Shown piece by piece: positions 54,326 to 64,000 of a stretch of DNA of 64,000 bases. The stretch's first letter is position 1. Every line of letters begins with the position of its first letter. Location of the stretch: assembly GCA_000827495.1 (NCBI GenBank), contig KN817529.1, forward strand, positions 62,001-126,000, given 5' to 3'. The notes under the pieces are model-generated. The model ran no database searches, was not told the origin of the DNA, and saw only the letters and a list, made by a program, of their open reading frames with translations. This DNA is from Hypholoma sublateritium FD-334 SS-4 (lineage: Eukaryota > Basidiomycota > Agaricomycetes > Agaricales > Strophariaceae). The position numbers and the translations under genes were made by a program.

Positions 54326-56772
54326 ATGTCGGACATGGACGTATTCGCAGCCATGGGCATCGCTGGCTTCGGCAAGGCCGTCCAGAAGAAGACCCTCGAT
54401 CCTGCGCGCTTTGACAAGAATAGACGGGACGAGGTGCGTCGCCCGCGGTATTAGCCAGCTCTGCTGCTGACGCCACTCAAGGGTCCCCCCAGGGCAAAGG
54501 GACCCGCTGCAGGGCCCACCCCGGGCCCGTCCTCCTTGCAGCCGCCCAACGGGGGCCAAAGCGACGAGAGCGACGACGACGAGCCAGGCCCCGCGCCACC
54601 GCCCGACAATGACGACGCCACTGAGGAGGGACCAGAGGAGCCGGAGTACGACCCCTCCGAGGACGAGGACGATCTCCCGCAGTTCCCCATAACGCACGAG
54701 ATCAGCCTGAAGGACCACACAAAGGTGGTGTCGGCGCTCGCAATCGACCCGTCCGGTGCGCGGATTATTTCTGGCTCGTATGACTACGACTGCAAGCTCT
54801 GGGACTTTGGCGGCATGGATATGCGCTGCAAGCCGTTCAAGAGCTGGGAACCGGCTGGGACGTATTATGTGCGTGTTCTCTGGGATGCGCCTTCCATTCC
54901 ATCATCAATTACTAAAGGCGGCTTTATAGATACACGACCTCAAGTTCTCCAACGACGGCTCGCAGTTTTTGTGCCTTTCCGGCACGACACAGGCCAAGCT
55001 GTTCGACAGAGATGGGGAAGAAAAGTGCGTAGTCTCTCAGCTGCTTCGGAGCATGGTGCCCATCCCTGACTGCTAGGGCTACATTCGTCAAGGGTGATCC
55101 ATATATCCGCGACATGAAGAATACATCGTTAGTCCGCCTTGGCTGCCTTTTTCGGGCTTTTTGACGTCCATCCCGTTTCTTCTAGTGGGCATGTAGGTGA
55201 ATTGACGTCCTGCGCATGGCACCCCAAGGATCCCAAGGTGTTCATCACTGGCTCTGCGGACTCTACAATCAGGTACGTGTATCGCCGCTGTCACGGGCCA
55301 AGTATGCTAATCCGCTTCCCACCCCACAGAATATGGGATGTCGAAAACAAGCGAAAGCAGAAGACGGTTATTGTCGTCAAGTCAAAGGAAAGGGGCGCCC
55401 GAACCAAGATCATGTCCTGTAACTACTCGGTGGACGGTAATCTCATCGGGGGAGGTGCGCCGCTACCGTTTCAAAAATATCCGGCTTGTTCACATGTTTA
55501 TCGATATCTTTTAGCGGCTCTTGATGGGGCTCTCCACATGTGGCAGGCGAGTTCGAACTTTGTGAGGCCCAATATGACGATCGAGAATGCGCATGTAAAG
55601 GGGACCGAGACGGGGTCTCTTGTTTTCTCCATTGATGGGCGGACAGTGCTGACGCGCGGCGGCGACGACACGGTGAAGCGTACGTGCGCGTTATCTCACA
55701 TTGACACACTAACCGATGGTAACTCGCAGTGTGGGATCTTCGGGCGTTCAAAAAGCCCCTTGCGGTGCATTCTGGGCTGAACACTCTGTATCCGAGCACG
55801 AATGCGGTATTTAGCCCGGATGATAAATACGTTCTCACCGGGGCGGGGGCCGAGGCGAAGGGCGGCCAAGGACGACTGATGATACTCGCAAAGGAGGGCT
55901 TGGAGGAGGTCAAGTCGCTAGCAGTGGATACGACGCCAGTCAAGGTCGCCTGGCATAGCAAGATCAATCAGGTGCGCAGAGCGCTTCCATTCGTGCGCGT
56001 TGAATGCTCATCCGTGGATGCCGGCAATATTACATTGATAGATCGTGACAGGGCTATCGAATGGACAAATCGTGGTACTCTACTCGCCAGTGACGTCGCT
56101 GAACGGGGCGAAGCTGCTGCTGAACAAGGGCCCGCCGCGCAAGGTGACGATTGAGGACGTGTCGGACGCCCAGGCGGCACCGACGATTCTGACGCCGCAT
56201 GCACTGCCGATGTTCCGCGACTTGGACCCTGGTCGGGGGACGAAGCGCAAGCGCGACAAGGAGCGCATGGACCCGAAGAAGAGCAGACGGCCGGAGCTGC
56301 CTGTTACGGGCCCTGGGCGCGGTGGACGGGTGGGCGCGAGCGCAACACAACACGTCGTGCAGAATCTGGTCCGGGACACGACGAGAGATGTGGATGTGAG
56401 TACCATCAGCGCGCTTAAAATGGTGTGGCGTTTGAAAGGCGCATCGTTACGCATTTATGCACTGATGGATGGTTGCCGCGGCCGCACTCCCACGTACGAG
56501 CACTGACCCCCTTGCCCTACAGCCCCGGGAGGCGCTGCTCAGGTATGCAGACGACAAGGATCCGCAGTGGACCGCAGGTGAGCGTCAACAAGGCTGGCTG
56601 GCGTTGCAGGCCACGTGCCGCGCAATTTTCTGTTTGGCCGTGTTTATGATTGATGAGTACTGACGTGGCGGTTTTGTCCGAAACCTTATTTGCAGCCTGG
56701 ACGGTCAACCAGCCGCAGGCGGTGTTTGCGGCGGCGGGGGACGACGACGAGGACGCGGCGGCGAGCAAGTAG
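54326..56772 (+). CDS. WDR70-type WD40-repeat protein
   Basis: A multi-exon gene of roughly 650 residues. The start MSDMDVFAAMGIAGFGKAVQ matches the family N-terminus. A disordered acidic region (PEYDPSEDEDDLPQFPITHE) precedes the WD40 propeller. Blades can be followed as DHTKVVSALAIDPSGARIIS, DLKFSNDGSQFLCLSG, ELTSCAWHPKDPKVFITGSA with RIWDVENKRKQKTV, GSLVFSIDGRTVLTRGGDDT with VWDLRAFKKPLAV, and a later NAVFSPDDKYVLTG blade. After the propeller a basic KRKRDKERMDPKKSRRPELP stretch and DPREALLRYADDKDPQWTA are typical of WDR70. The protein ends in an acidic tail. WDR70 in fission yeast works in DNA-break repair with the Cul4-Ddb1 ligase and histone ubiquitination; a nuclear role is likely. Confidence 0.88.
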
Positions 56773-56972
56773 GGTGTGCGGCGGGCAGGGGACGTGCGCG
56801 GGGGACGGGGGCAGGGGACGGGCGGCGGGACGGGGGATGGATGGCCCCTGCGCGGGAGATCTGAACCTTAATTTCCAGCAGCTATAAAGACCTAGCCAGG
56901 ACGCGATCCCCCTAACTCCTCAAAAATCTTCCCTTGCCTCCCATTTGTCACGCTGTGACTGTCACGCGCATC

Positions 56973-59685
56973 ATGAACCACGCGCAGCCCCCGGCTTCCA
57001 CCACCGCCAGCACCCCCGCCGCCGCCGGCCACAGCGTCCCCAATGGTATATCGGCAACCATCACACGCTGTGCCCTTGATAACCATCCGTCCCCCGCAAC
57101 AGACTCCCCAAAGACCCCCGTCGACATCCTCCTCGCCCCCGATGTCAAGATAGACATGGACTACCAGGAGCAGGAGAGCGACGTCCGCCACGAGCCCCTC
57201 CCCGTCAAGCAGCTCGACCACCACGACAAGTTCGACGCCGACCCTGGTAATTATATATAGCCTCGCTCTCCCGGTCTCACTTTTGACCTCCTTTCAGGCA
57301 CGCTCCCCATCCCCACCCCGCCCGACGCCAATGGCAACGGCCACCTCAACGGCCACCACCCCGATGTCGTCATGGGCGACGCCGACGCCCACACACCCGG
57401 CGCGACACCCGGCATATCCGGCGACTTTTCTATGGCCAGCATCGATGGCGGGAGCACGGGGTCAGCGACGCGGTCGTATCCAGACGACGACGACGACCAG
57501 AGGGAGCCGCCGGCAAAGAGAATGCGGACGAGTCAGGACGTGACCATGGCACATGTGAGTTCCTCTCTCTTTTCTGTGCGCCGTTCTGGGCGTGCTGATC
57601 AGGGCATCTGTCTCCCGCCGCTCTTCTAAAGTCCGCCACTCCACCTCCAGCATCGGCAGACGCAGCCAGCCCTGCCCCCCCACCGCCCTCCTCCAGCAAC
57701 CCCCCGCCGACCACTGGCGCCTCCTCGTCCTCTACGTCGACGGTTAGATACAATCCGGCAGATGTAACTCTGACCACTGCTCAATGGCGTTTCCTGAGCT
57801 CCACCGTCCGATCACTGAAAAAGCTGAAAGATTCCGCGCCCTTTTTGCGTCCTGTTGATCCCATCGCCCTGGGCATCCCTCACTATCCCTCCGTCGTCAA
57901 ATCACCCATGGATTTTTCGACCATCGAGCGCAAACTCGCCTCTTCCAACATCGCAAAACCAGACCTCAACCCGTTCAACCCTCGCTATAACAACGCCGAG
58001 GAGTTCGCAGCGGACGTGCGTCTCATAGTCTTCAACTCTTGTCTGTTCAACGGGTCCGACCACCTTGTGTCTATCATGGGAAAGCGCATGGAAGATGTGT
58101 TTGATAAGCAACTGAAGCATCTTCCCCCGGCAACGGAGGTATGTTGTTTTGTCCCTTTGTTGTCCGCATTTGGTATAATTGATATTTTTTTCAATAGAAG
58201 CCCAAGCCTCCTCCTGCACCGAAAAAAGTAGCCACACCACCAGCTCCGCCCCCGCCAGTAGCGCCCGTTGTCCCCAAGAAATCCCAACCTGCTGCCCGTC
58301 GCCAGTCTACCTCAGTTCCTGTCATCAGACGCTCCGATGCGGAGGCCATCGGCCGTCCAAAACGGGAAATACATCCCCCGCCGCCCAAAGATCTCCCGTA
58401 TGCCGAAGCGCCGAAGAAAAACAGGAAGGTCAAGCGCGGCAAATTCGATGGCAGCTCGGAGCAGCTCAAGTACTGCAGCAAGATCCTGCAGGAGCTGAAT
58501 AAGAAGCAGTACTACAACATCGCGTACCCTTTCTATGAGCCAGTCGGTGCGCATATATCCGCCTTGTTTCATCCGTTCCGTGTGTCTGATAGCGATCGTA
58601 GACTGGCAAAAGCTTGAGATTCCCAGCTATCCCAAGATCGTGAAGCGGCCCATGGATCTGTCCACCATCCGCAAAAAGCTTGATGCCGGTGACTACGACA
58701 CCGCGCAGAACTTCTATGATGATTTCAAGTTGATGATTCGCAACTGCTTTACATTCAACCCTTCCGGCACTCCTGTCAACGTTGCTGGACAAGAGCTTCA
58801 GAGACTCTTTGACGACAAATGGAAGGGCCTTCCACCACTTCCGGCCCAGGATCCGAGCGAGGACGAGGAAGAGGATGAAGAGGACTCTGACGATGAGCGG
58901 CGACGTGCGTGCTCTTGTCCTTATTTCTAGCCAAAATGCTGATGTGCTTTATTTAGGCACTATCGCAATGATGGAGAGTCAGATCGAGACGATGAAGAAC
59001 AACATCGAAAGTCTCAAGGGCTCGAAGATTGCAAAGGAGAAGAAGAAGGAGAAGAAGAAAGAGAAGGCTCCCGTTGCTTCGACATCCAAACCTCCCCCTA
59101 AGCAGACCACGAAAGCGCCCTCAAAGAAGAAATCCAAAAAGACAGTCACTGATGACGACGTGTTGACCTTTGAGCAAAAGAAGGATCTCAGCGAGTCCAT
59201 CGGCAAGCTCGATGGCGCTCGCCTGGAGCGAGTCATCCAGATCATTCACGAGGGCGTCCCTGAGATCAGAGATGTGAGTTCTTCCGCTTTCGATCTGTCA
59301 TATATGCTATCTGCCCTTGCACAATTGGCTCTAATCATGCATACATCTACTACAGAGCACCGAGGAAATCGAGCTGGAGATTGACCAACTCCCAGCGGCG
59401 GTCCTCACAAAGCTTTACAACTTTGTCATCCGGCCGACCCGTCAGCCCGCGCAGCCCAAGCGCAACCGCACGGGCAAGGGCACCGGGACGGGCGGCCTGA
59501 AGCGCAAAAGCATGGACGAGGAGAAGGAGGCGGAGAAGATCCGCCAGCTGGAGGAACGCATGGCGCTCTTCGAGCCTCGCGGAGCCCAGAGCGCAGCGAC
59601 CGCGGCGGCGCGACGAGACGACGACAGCGAACACTCCTCGGATTCGAGCTCGGGATCGGATTCGTCCGGCAGCGACTCGGACTAG
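56973..59685 (+). CDS. BET-family double-bromodomain protein (Bdf1-like)
   Basis: A multi-exon gene of roughly 780 residues. A Pro/Ser/Asp-rich N-terminus precedes bromodomain 1: TVRSLKKLKDSAPFLRPVDP, HYPSVVKSPMDFSTIERKLA and LIVFNSCLFNGSDHLVSIMG, with the acetyl-lysine-binding Asn present. Bromodomain 2 is LKYCSKILQELNKKQYYNIA, EIPSYPKIVKRPMDLSTIRK and LMIRNCFTFNPSGTPVNVAG, again with the Asn. A Lys/Glu helix follows. The extraterminal (ET) domain is LTFEQKKDLSESIGKLDGAR then IELEIDQLPAAVLTKLYNFV, and the C-terminus is a Ser/Asp-rich SEED-like tail. BET proteins read acetylated histone H4 and link it to TFIID; Bdf1 is the yeast counterpart. Confidence 0.95.
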
Positions 59686-60113
59686 ATACAGTCTTTTCCC
59701 TATGCCCCGTGTGCGAACGCGCTGCCGGGTCGATTTAACATTTCGCTCCGCAGCACGTCGGACTTGATTTTCTTGCTCTCGCACGCATATATATCCTCTT
59801 GGCCTCGTCGTAGTGATGATTTTGCCCACCGCTCGTCCATCATCACTGATGGCCGGGCTCTGCTCCCCTCGTTTCTTCAGCCCTTGCTACCGATGTTGTC
59901 CGTAAAGCCGTATTTTTACCTACTTCCACATTGTTCAAATTATAACCATACCTCAACCCCTTTTTTATTCTCAGTGAGTAATAACCCAAATGTAGCTATT
60001 TAGTATTCTCCCCCGTTCGTGTTATAGTGTTATAAGTTTTACCTAAGAATCATTCTTCGATGTTGTTACCTACAAAGCTGACAAGAAAGCAAGAAAGGAG
60101 TCCCTGAATACGT
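59686..60113. other. Convergent intergenic region
   Basis: 3' flanks of the BET gene and of the G-patch gene. No feature beyond likely polyadenylation signals. Confidence 0.5.
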
Positions 60114-61766
60114 TTACTTGCGCCTTCCGACGCCCTTCTGGAACTGCTGCCAATTTGAGCGTGCGGGTTTGGCTTCGGGGACGGGAGCGGCTAGACGGGG
60201 AGGGGATGGAGGACGGGGGGCGGGCGTTGTGTTGCTGCTGGGTTCAGGAGGCGGGGGCGGAGGTGCAGACGGATGCGCAGGCGCGAAGGAGCTTTGCCAT
60301 TGCCTCGGCGATGGTGCCGGCGCAGAAGGACGGTGTCCTCCTGACGACGAATGTGTCATATTCGCGGAAGACCAGCCCCCCTGATTCGACGCAACCGGGG
60401 ACGCCGGCACCGCGCTGCGCGTACTAGCGGCTGCAGGGCCAGAAGGCGGCGCAGGCTGCGAACTGCCCGTGTCCAGTGACGTCCAGCCCGCGGTGCGGAA
60501 CGACGGGTTGTGCGGCGGCGCTGGGGGGGCTTCCGCTGGTGGCGGTGGCGGCGGTGGTGGTAGTGGGGGCTGAGCGAGGCGGCTGGAGCTGGGCGGGGCG
60601 TTGGCAGGGGAGCCCACGGTCGCCCAGCCTGACTTCGCGAAGCCGCCCCGGGCGCCGGCTGCCGCGCCGGTGTCGGATATCGACGCCCAGCCGGACCGCT
60701 TGGGCACGACGGGTTCGCCGTCGATGTCGACGTCCATGCCGGGCATGCCACCCGCGGGAGGCGCCACGGCAGCGGAGGTGCTTGCCACCGCCGCGGGCGG
60801 TTTGGGCATCTTGATGCCGGCGGCGGCGGCGATCTTGCGCAGTTCCTTCTCCTCGCGCTTGCGCTCCTTCTCCTTGCGCTTGTCGACCTCCTCCTGGGGC
60901 TTAATGCGCACGTTCGCCTGCATGTCCTTGAAGCGCGCCTTGTGGTGGTGCGCGTACGAGTTGGTGTGCTCGTCGTACTGCGCGACGTTCTTGAACTGCT
61001 TGTCGCACAGCGTGCAGTAGAACGCGCGCAGCGTCGACGAGATCTCGGACTCGAGCGCGCTCTTCCGCGCGACGGAGTCCTTGGGGGGTGGTGAGCGCGG
61101 GCCCCAGTGAACTGAGGTGTGGACGCACCTCGCGCAGCTTCCGCTGCTCCTCGCTCTCCTTCTGCTGCCGCTCCGAATCGAGCCCGCGGCGCTGCGACAC
61201 CGTGGTCTCGATCATCCGGACATCTTGTGTCGTCTTTCCGAGGCCTGTCAGATCCGATTTGACATGGAACGGGATGGGCTCCGTGCGCCCTGATGATGCA
61301 TCGTAAGCCGGCTGCTGCACTCGCATACGCACAGATCAGACGGGCACTCACCCTCGCCAGAGAGCCCGACGGGCTGGCCCTCGACCCAGCCCAGCTTCGC
61401 GAGCAGCGCAAAGCCCTTGTTCGTCGGCTTGAGCTTTGTGTCGACGGTGATCACCTCGCGGCTCGCCCCGCGGACGTACTCGTCGTATCGGTCCAGAGCG
61501 TCGTCGACGTCCATCGCGTCGGACGGGCGTGGAGACGGTGAGCGCGAGACGAGCGAGATGTCGTCGTCGTCGTCGTCGTCGTCGTGGGGGCCATCGTACA
61601 TGTCGTCGGGGCGTCCGCGCTAGGAGTGAAGAGGCGAGGGCAGTAACGGGGGCCATCAGCGGAGCGAGGGAGCGAGTACCTTCAGCGAAGAAGAGGCGGG
61701 CACGGCGGCGTCGGGTGGGCGGTCGAGCGGGATGGCGTTCCACCGAGCGATCATGTTCTCCGACAT
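60114..61766 (-). CDS. G-patch and C2H2 zinc-finger protein (GPATCH8-like)
   Basis: A few introns split this gene of roughly 480 residues. The start MSENMIARWNAIPLDRPPDA leads to an acidic stretch. The G-patch is NKGFALLAKLGWVEGQPVGL with SGEG, then PFHVKSDLTGLGKTTQDVRM. A charged coiled-coil precedes a U1/JAZ-type zinc finger: FYCTLCDKQFKNVAQYDEHT with two His in NSYAHHHKAR. The second half is disordered, very Pro-rich (nine consecutive Pro in one place) with repeated SGWAS/SGWAT/AGWTS motifs. G-patch plus this finger is the GPATCH8 layout; a role in RNA processing with DEAH helicases is expected, since G-patches activate those enzymes. Divergent from the FANCM gene by 304 bp. Confidence 0.85.
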
Positions 61767-62070
61767 GGCGGCTGCTGGTCAGTGCGGGTGTGCCAGTAAG
61801 TGCCTTCCAGGGAAGATGTAAGGAGAGTTCTGGACACCGTCGATGCTGCGCACCTTGGTTTGAGTGCAGAAAGGGCCAGGATGGTGGTGGATGTGGAGAA
61901 CCGGTGCTCGTCGTTGCCTCGACGGCGTCCAGGCTGGCTGTTGATTGGCACGCGCACGTGACTCCGGCGCGTTCAGTGGCATGCCATAATATTTAATCCA
62001 AACCGTGCCTTCCTTGCACACTCCCATCTCCTACCCGCACCGAGCTATCCTCCTCCCCACTTTCCTCTGC
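61767..62070. promoter_or_regulatory. Shared divergent promoter of the G-patch and FANCM/Mph1 genes
   Basis: A 304-bp interval between two divergent start codons. AATATTTAATC near 61989 is AT-rich and could place the rightward start. No defined motif is identified. Confidence 0.5.
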
Positions 62071-64000
62071 ATGAGTTCAGATGGCTTCTTCGGCGATGAC
62101 GACTTCGATGCTGCGGCCCTCGAGCAGCTAGACGCCATCGAAGCCGCCCACTTTTCGCCCAAAAGACAGACAGCGCCAGCAGAGGCGCGCCATCCGCCGA
62201 CGTCCCCTTTCGTGCCAGCCAAGCCCCCGCTCGGAAATGACTCCTCCTTCTACGACCTGTCCTTCGAAATCGACGATGACGAGTTCGCCCAGCTCGACAC
62301 CTTCATCGCCGACTCGTACGAGGGCAAAGCGAAGCCCGTCGCTGGCCCAAGCAAACCCGCACGGACGAGCTCCAACAATAAGCTGCAGACCACTCTGTTC
62401 GGGGACATCCTGCCTGCCGCGGCTTCGTCAAACGTTAGCAAGCCGCGGCCGCAGATAGAGAGGACCAAATCAGCCCCTCGAAGTGCGTTTGGCCAGCAGG
62501 CGAAGAAGACGAAGCAGTGGGACCAGACGCAGTTCGCAAAGACCGGCGTGCGCAAGGCAAAGCCTGGGAAGGGGAAGGGGAGGTCATTCGATGACGACGA
62601 CGAGGAAGAAGAGGCGGTCGAGTTCGAGCAGTTTCCTGCTCCTTTCGTGTCCCGTGAGTTTCCAGTCCACTCGTAACGCGCGCTCATGTTCAACGTGTAT
62701 CGTTCAACAGTCGGGTAAGCATGAATTCTTAATTTACCTTCTTATTACATCCCTCCAATACCGAGCTCCTTTCTTAGGCCGGTATGTGTTTTATTGAATT
62801 GTTTCAAACCTGCTTCCTCATCCGCAACGATAGCCCCCACCAATGAAAGTTCAAGCCGATCTACTCGAAGCAAAGCATTGGATATATCCACTTAACCGTC
62901 CCAAGCGAGACTATCAATATAACATTGTCAAGAACGCTCTATTCGACAACACCCTGGTGGCATTACCCACTGGATTGGGTAAAACATTCATTGCCGGTGC
63001 CGTCATGCTAAATTGTATGCTTTTATTCTTCCTAACCTTCATCGTAAATGCTTACTTCTATGGGCCTAGATTATCGTTGGTTCCCAGAAGGAAAGGTGGT
63101 ATTTGTTGCTCCTACGAAGCCGCTTGTTGCCCAGCAGATCAGTGCGTGCCACGAAACTTGTGGAATTCCAGGGAGAGATGCCATCGAAATGAATGGCGAG
63201 ATACCGGCCTCGACCCGGTCCAGATACGTGAGCTCATCATCAGCGACTTGGCGATTACCTTGTAACATTTTCGCCTAGTGGAAGGAGAAGCGGGTATTCT
63301 ATATGACTCCCCAGACTCTCATGAACGATTTAATAGGGGAGAATTGCGATGTTCGGGATATCGTTTTATTTGTTGTTGGCAAGTGGATACAGTCCACTAT
63401 TATTTTGTGCTCTAATATCTTTTCAGATGAGGCACATCGTGCCACGGGCGACTACGCCTATAATCAAGTTATTCGCTTCCTTATGGCGAAGAACCCCCAT
63501 TTCCGCGTTTTGGCTCTAACGGCCACTCCTGGAAATAGTGTCGATTCCATCCAGACTCTTGTCGATGGCCTTCACATCAGTCGTATCGAGATTCGAAATG
63601 AAGAAAGTCTCGATTTGAAGGCATACCTTCACAAAAAGGTAATTCTTTCGTCCTCTGTTCCTTACATTGTTTCTCAATGTAGACCAGAACTTCGTCCCCC
63701 ATATTATCGCACCGGATGAAAATCTTGGGAAACTCCGTGATTTGCTCGCCAAGGCGATGGAAGTGAGGCCCTTCCTTTCTTGTTGATTTCCTACTGATCG
63801 TTATTTCGTAAGACCCTTATGAAGCCTCTTTGTAACGCAGGCCTCCTTTACCCTAGTGATTCGGCAGTCAAGATGCACCCATATCGCGCCCAAGCTCTCA
63901 TGAGCAACAAACAAAATATGAAGTTCTTCCACACTCTGTCCATGCTGGGTAGCTTAGCTCGGGCGATGCTCTATCTTGTAAGCTTCCGTCGTTCTCTCAT
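62071..64000 (+). CDS. MPH1: FANCM/Mph1-type DNA helicase (5' part, runs off the window)
   Basis: The start at 62071 ([20 protein letters not shown]) was preferred; an in-frame ATG lies at 62005. The acidic N-terminus includes a [11 protein letters not shown] motif and a basic region with NKLQTTLFG. After two introns come the helicase motifs: Q-like region [20 protein letters not shown], motif [13 protein letters not shown], motif Ia [14 protein letters not shown], motif Ib [13 protein letters not shown], motif II DEAHRA, then motif [12 protein letters not shown]. The last exons present read [20 protein letters not shown] and continue past the window. FANCM/Mph1 is a 3'-5' translocase that remodels forks and D-loops in interstrand-crosslink repair. 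The C-terminal half is not in the window. Confidence 0.93.

Noticed and set aside
60356..61411. 351-codon (-) frame
   Set aside because: Arg/Pro/Thr repeats are an out-of-frame reading of the GPATCH8-like gene on the same strand.
1..64000. tRNA, rRNA, CRISPR or intact transposon
   Set aside because: No cloverleaf with intact T-arm, no rRNA core, no regularly spaced repeats and no transposase or reverse-transcriptase motif were seen by eye; a covariance-model search would be decisive for tRNAs.

Overview
This window is nuclear DNA of a filamentous basidiomycete, most likely an Agaricomycete. Genes are dense and lie on both strands. They carry many short (about 45-65 bp) GT-AG introns, and the recognisable proteins are fungal housekeeping proteins mixed with basidiomycete-type orphans. 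I saw no convincing tRNA, rRNA, CRISPR or intact transposon. Exon borders were read by eye from splice consensus and reading-frame continuity.

Layout. 0-3 kb (-): N-terminal part of a large low-complexity protein with PAM2-type poly(A)-binding-protein ligand motifs. 3.7-7.2 kb: a duplicated small gene, one copy truncated and one intact, flanking a (-) gene of an uncharacterised family. 8.05-9.73 kb (+): branched-chain aminotransferase. 10.07-13.03 kb (-): RBM26/27-type PWI-CCCH-RRM protein. 13.5-22.4 kb: orphan membrane or surface proteins and a CTR copper transporter. 22.7-29.1 kb (-): trypsin-like peptidase and the ribosome-biogenesis factor Urb2. 29.6-36.0 kb: two paralogous RWD-RING-IBR-RING E3 ligases with an F-box gene between them. 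36.4-39.8 kb (+): multi-KH RNA-binding protein. 40.2-43.2 kb: V-ATPase subunit C and a tandem-rhodanese sulfurtransferase, divergent. 46.4-50.6 kb (-): two tandem Bim1/X325-like copper-binding GPI proteins followed by a second CTR-type copper transporter. 51.5-53.2 kb (+): mitochondrial rhodanese and frataxin. 53.6-64 kb: a small orphan with a GC-AG intron, WDR70, a double-bromodomain BET protein, a G-patch/zinc-finger protein, and the 5' part of a FANCM/Mph1 helicase that runs off the window.

Themes. The most striking neighbourhood is 46.4-53.2 kb, where extracellular copper capture (Bim1-like), copper membrane transport (CTR) and mitochondrial sulfur/iron genes (rhodanese, frataxin) lie together. 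A further CTR gene lies at 18.2 kb. A second theme is local duplication, with three clear pairs: the MPGPSN genes, the RBR ligases and the Bim1-like genes. A third is mRNA regulation, with a PAM2 protein and a multi-KH protein.
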